Positions 62,937 through 64,000 of a DNA stretch of 64,000 bases are shown here, piece after piece. Source of the stretch: Bacillus subtilis (GTDB lineage: Bacteria > Pseudomonadota > Alphaproteobacteria > Rhizobiales > Rhizobiaceae). A program made the translations under genes and the position numbers. How positions within the stretch are numbered: position 1 is the first letter of the stretch; every line of letters starts with the position of its first letter. Below the pieces are notes generated by a model. That model saw only the letters and a program-made list of their open reading frames with translations, did no database searches and was not told where the DNA came from. The stretch covers positions 434,001-498,000 of the forward strand of contig JAHREI010000001.1 of assembly GCA_021733665.1 (NCBI GenBank), given 5' to 3'.

Positions 62937-64000
62937 TCTGGAAAACCGGAAATTTAACGCATCGCGCGGCACAGGTTTGCCTTTGTTGAGTTTTGTTATG
63001 TGTGGTGGCAGTGGTTCACGTTTATGGCCGTTGTCACGTATTGATAAGCCGAAGCAATTTCACCGGTTGTCCGGTGAAGACAGCCTGTTATCAGCGACTT
63101 TAAAACGCCTGCAATCTGCGCCTGATTTGAACAGCAAAATTACAGTGATCGGTGCGCGAAATCATCAGATACAGATTGCAAAAACGATCTCTGCCCGTTC
63201 TGACATCAGTATGATCTTGGAGCCGGTGGCGCGGAATACGGCTGCAGTTGCGGCGCTGGCCACGCTGTCAGCCTTGGCGGATTATGATGATGCACTGATA
63301 CTATTATGTCCGGCCGATCATGATATTTCGACTACGCAACAATTCTGGCAGAGCGTGGTGCAGGGCATCCCTGCTGCCAATAGCGGGGCAATCGTCACAT
63401 TCGGGCTTTTGCCCGAGCGTCCGGAAACCGGTTATGGTTATATCGAGGCGGGAGAGCCTGATGGTGACGGTTATGCAATCACCTGTTTCGTCGAAAAACC
63501 GGATTATGAAACGGCTTTAGCTTTTATCCGGCAGGGGAATTTTTTCTGGAATTCCGGTATTTTTCTGTTTCGGGCACGCATAATGCGGGAGATATTTTTG
63601 CAGTTTGCACCGGATATCTGGCGCCATACGGAGCGGGTTTTACAGCATGCTGATCGTTCGGGAGAGGCAATTACTCTGCCAGAGGACCTGTATCAATCTG
63701 TACCTGCGATTTCATTTGATCATGCGATTATGGAAAAAGCCGATAGGCGGGTCTTAATACCGGCATCATTTAGCTGGAGCGATCTGGGCTCATGGCAGTC
63801 TCTGTGCAAGCTTGAGCAGGATTGTAACAATCAGGATGAGTGTGGCAATGTTCTGATCGGTGATGTTGTCGCTCATGATTGCAGCAATAGCTATATCCGT
63901 AGCGAAGCGGGGCTGCTGACCATTTCCGGTTTGAAGGATATGGCCGTCATTGCTTTGAAAGACGCAACATTCATTGCACCGCTTGCACAAAGCCATCAGG
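62926..64000 (+). CDS. manC: Mannose-1-phosphate guanylyltransferase, 5' part
   Basis: The first 358 codons of a longer gene that runs past the end of the window. It starts at ATG 62926, overlapping the manB stop by 11 bp. The pyrophosphorylase signature is VMCGGSGSRLWPLSRIDKPK (about 25-44), followed by LCPADHD, TGYGYIEAG, CFVEKPDYETA (about 187-197), NSGIFLF and SWSDLGSW. With manB it makes GDP-mannose for LPS core, O-antigen or other glycans. A C-terminal isomerase domain may or may not be present; that part is outside. Confidence 0.92.
   Translation, partial: MAFDLENRKFNASRGTGLPLLSFVMCGGSGSRLWPLSRIDKPKQFHRLSGEDSLLSATLKRLQSAPDLNSKITVIGARNHQIQIAKTISARSDISMILEPVARNTAAVAALATLSALADYDDALILLCPADHDISTTQQFWQSVVQGIPAANSGAIVTFGLLPERPETGYGYIEAGEPDGDGYAITCFVEKPDYETALAFIRQGNFFWNSGIFLFRARIMREIFLQFAPDIWRHTERVLQHADRSGEAITLPEDLYQSVPAISFDHAIMEKADRRVLIPASFSWSDLGSWQSLCKLEQDCNNQDECGNVLIGDVVAHDCSNSYIRSEAGLLTISGLKDMAVIALKDATFIAPLAQSHQ

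Noticed and set aside
1-64000. Defence islands, prophage, toxin-antitoxin, transposases or integrases
   Set aside because: No gene in the window shows the motifs of these systems; nearly all genes are core metabolic or envelope genes with conserved neighbours.

Overview
The window looks like chromosomal DNA of an alphaproteobacterium of the order Rhizobiales, most likely a Brucellaceae relative (Ochrobactrum or Pseudochrobactrum type). The reasons are the gene order (maeB, glnD, murJ and trpS beside mutS; hrcA-grpE divergent from rph; lptC-lptA-lptB-hpf-ptsN; cysG-DUF2849-cysI-cysH-DUF934), an ornithine-lipid acyltransferase, and roughly 105-bp two-hairpin intergenic repeats that resemble the Bru-RS elements of Brucella. 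Base composition looks close to half GC by eye. No phage, transposase, plasmid functions or CRISPR array was seen.

Layout. Positions 1-1.1 kb hold the end of an ActS/RegB redox sensor kinase and its regulator ActR. Positions 1.1-4.8 kb hold mmcB, an L,D-transpeptidase lipoprotein, an Nfu scaffold, a universal stress protein and a methyltransferase. A leftward block at 4.9-13.1 kb carries trpS, murJ, glnD and maeB, with mutS running the other way. Positions 16-24 kb hold a VOC protein, olsB, lspA, two RNA methyltransferases, an ornithine-cyclodeaminase relative, lapA, ihfB and sppA. Positions 24-28.5 kb hold the LPS export genes lptC, lptA and lptB followed directly by hpf and ptsN; rpoN, usually between lptB and hpf, is absent. 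Positions 28.7-43 kb are housekeeping: small heat-shock protein, nucleoside hydrolase, ribokinase, nth, a CysZ-like membrane protein, adenosine kinase, a TRIC-like channel, grpE, hrcA, rph, rdgB, hemW, rsmI and yraN. Positions 43-60 kb are rich in sulfur metabolism: cysG-DUF2849-cysI-cysH-DUF934, a 2Fe-2S ferredoxin, metH, cysD-cysNC and cysQ. The window ends with an SLT lipoprotein, tRNA-Pro, a phosphomannomutase and the start of a GDP-mannose pyrophosphorylase gene.

How the genes fit together. CysD/CysNC activate sulfate to APS and PAPS. CysH reduces the activated sulfate to sulfite. CysI, with siroheme made by CysG, reduces sulfite to sulfide. MetH closes the methionine cycle, and CysQ removes PAP. 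A nucleoside-salvage set (nucleoside hydrolase, ribokinase, adenosine kinase, RdgB) lies at 29.7-40.6 kb. Envelope functions recur: LptABC, MurJ, LspA, OlsB, an L,D-transpeptidase and GDP-mannose synthesis.

Most notable points: a palindromic repeat that appears to have supplied the last 15 codons and the stop of the adenosine kinase gene; two other genes (metH and cysNC) whose TAG stop is the first triplet of a copy of the same repeat; an adenosine kinase that seems to start at a rare ATT codon; the missing rpoN; and a perfect palindrome upstream of metH. I did not find a clearly new multi-gene system.
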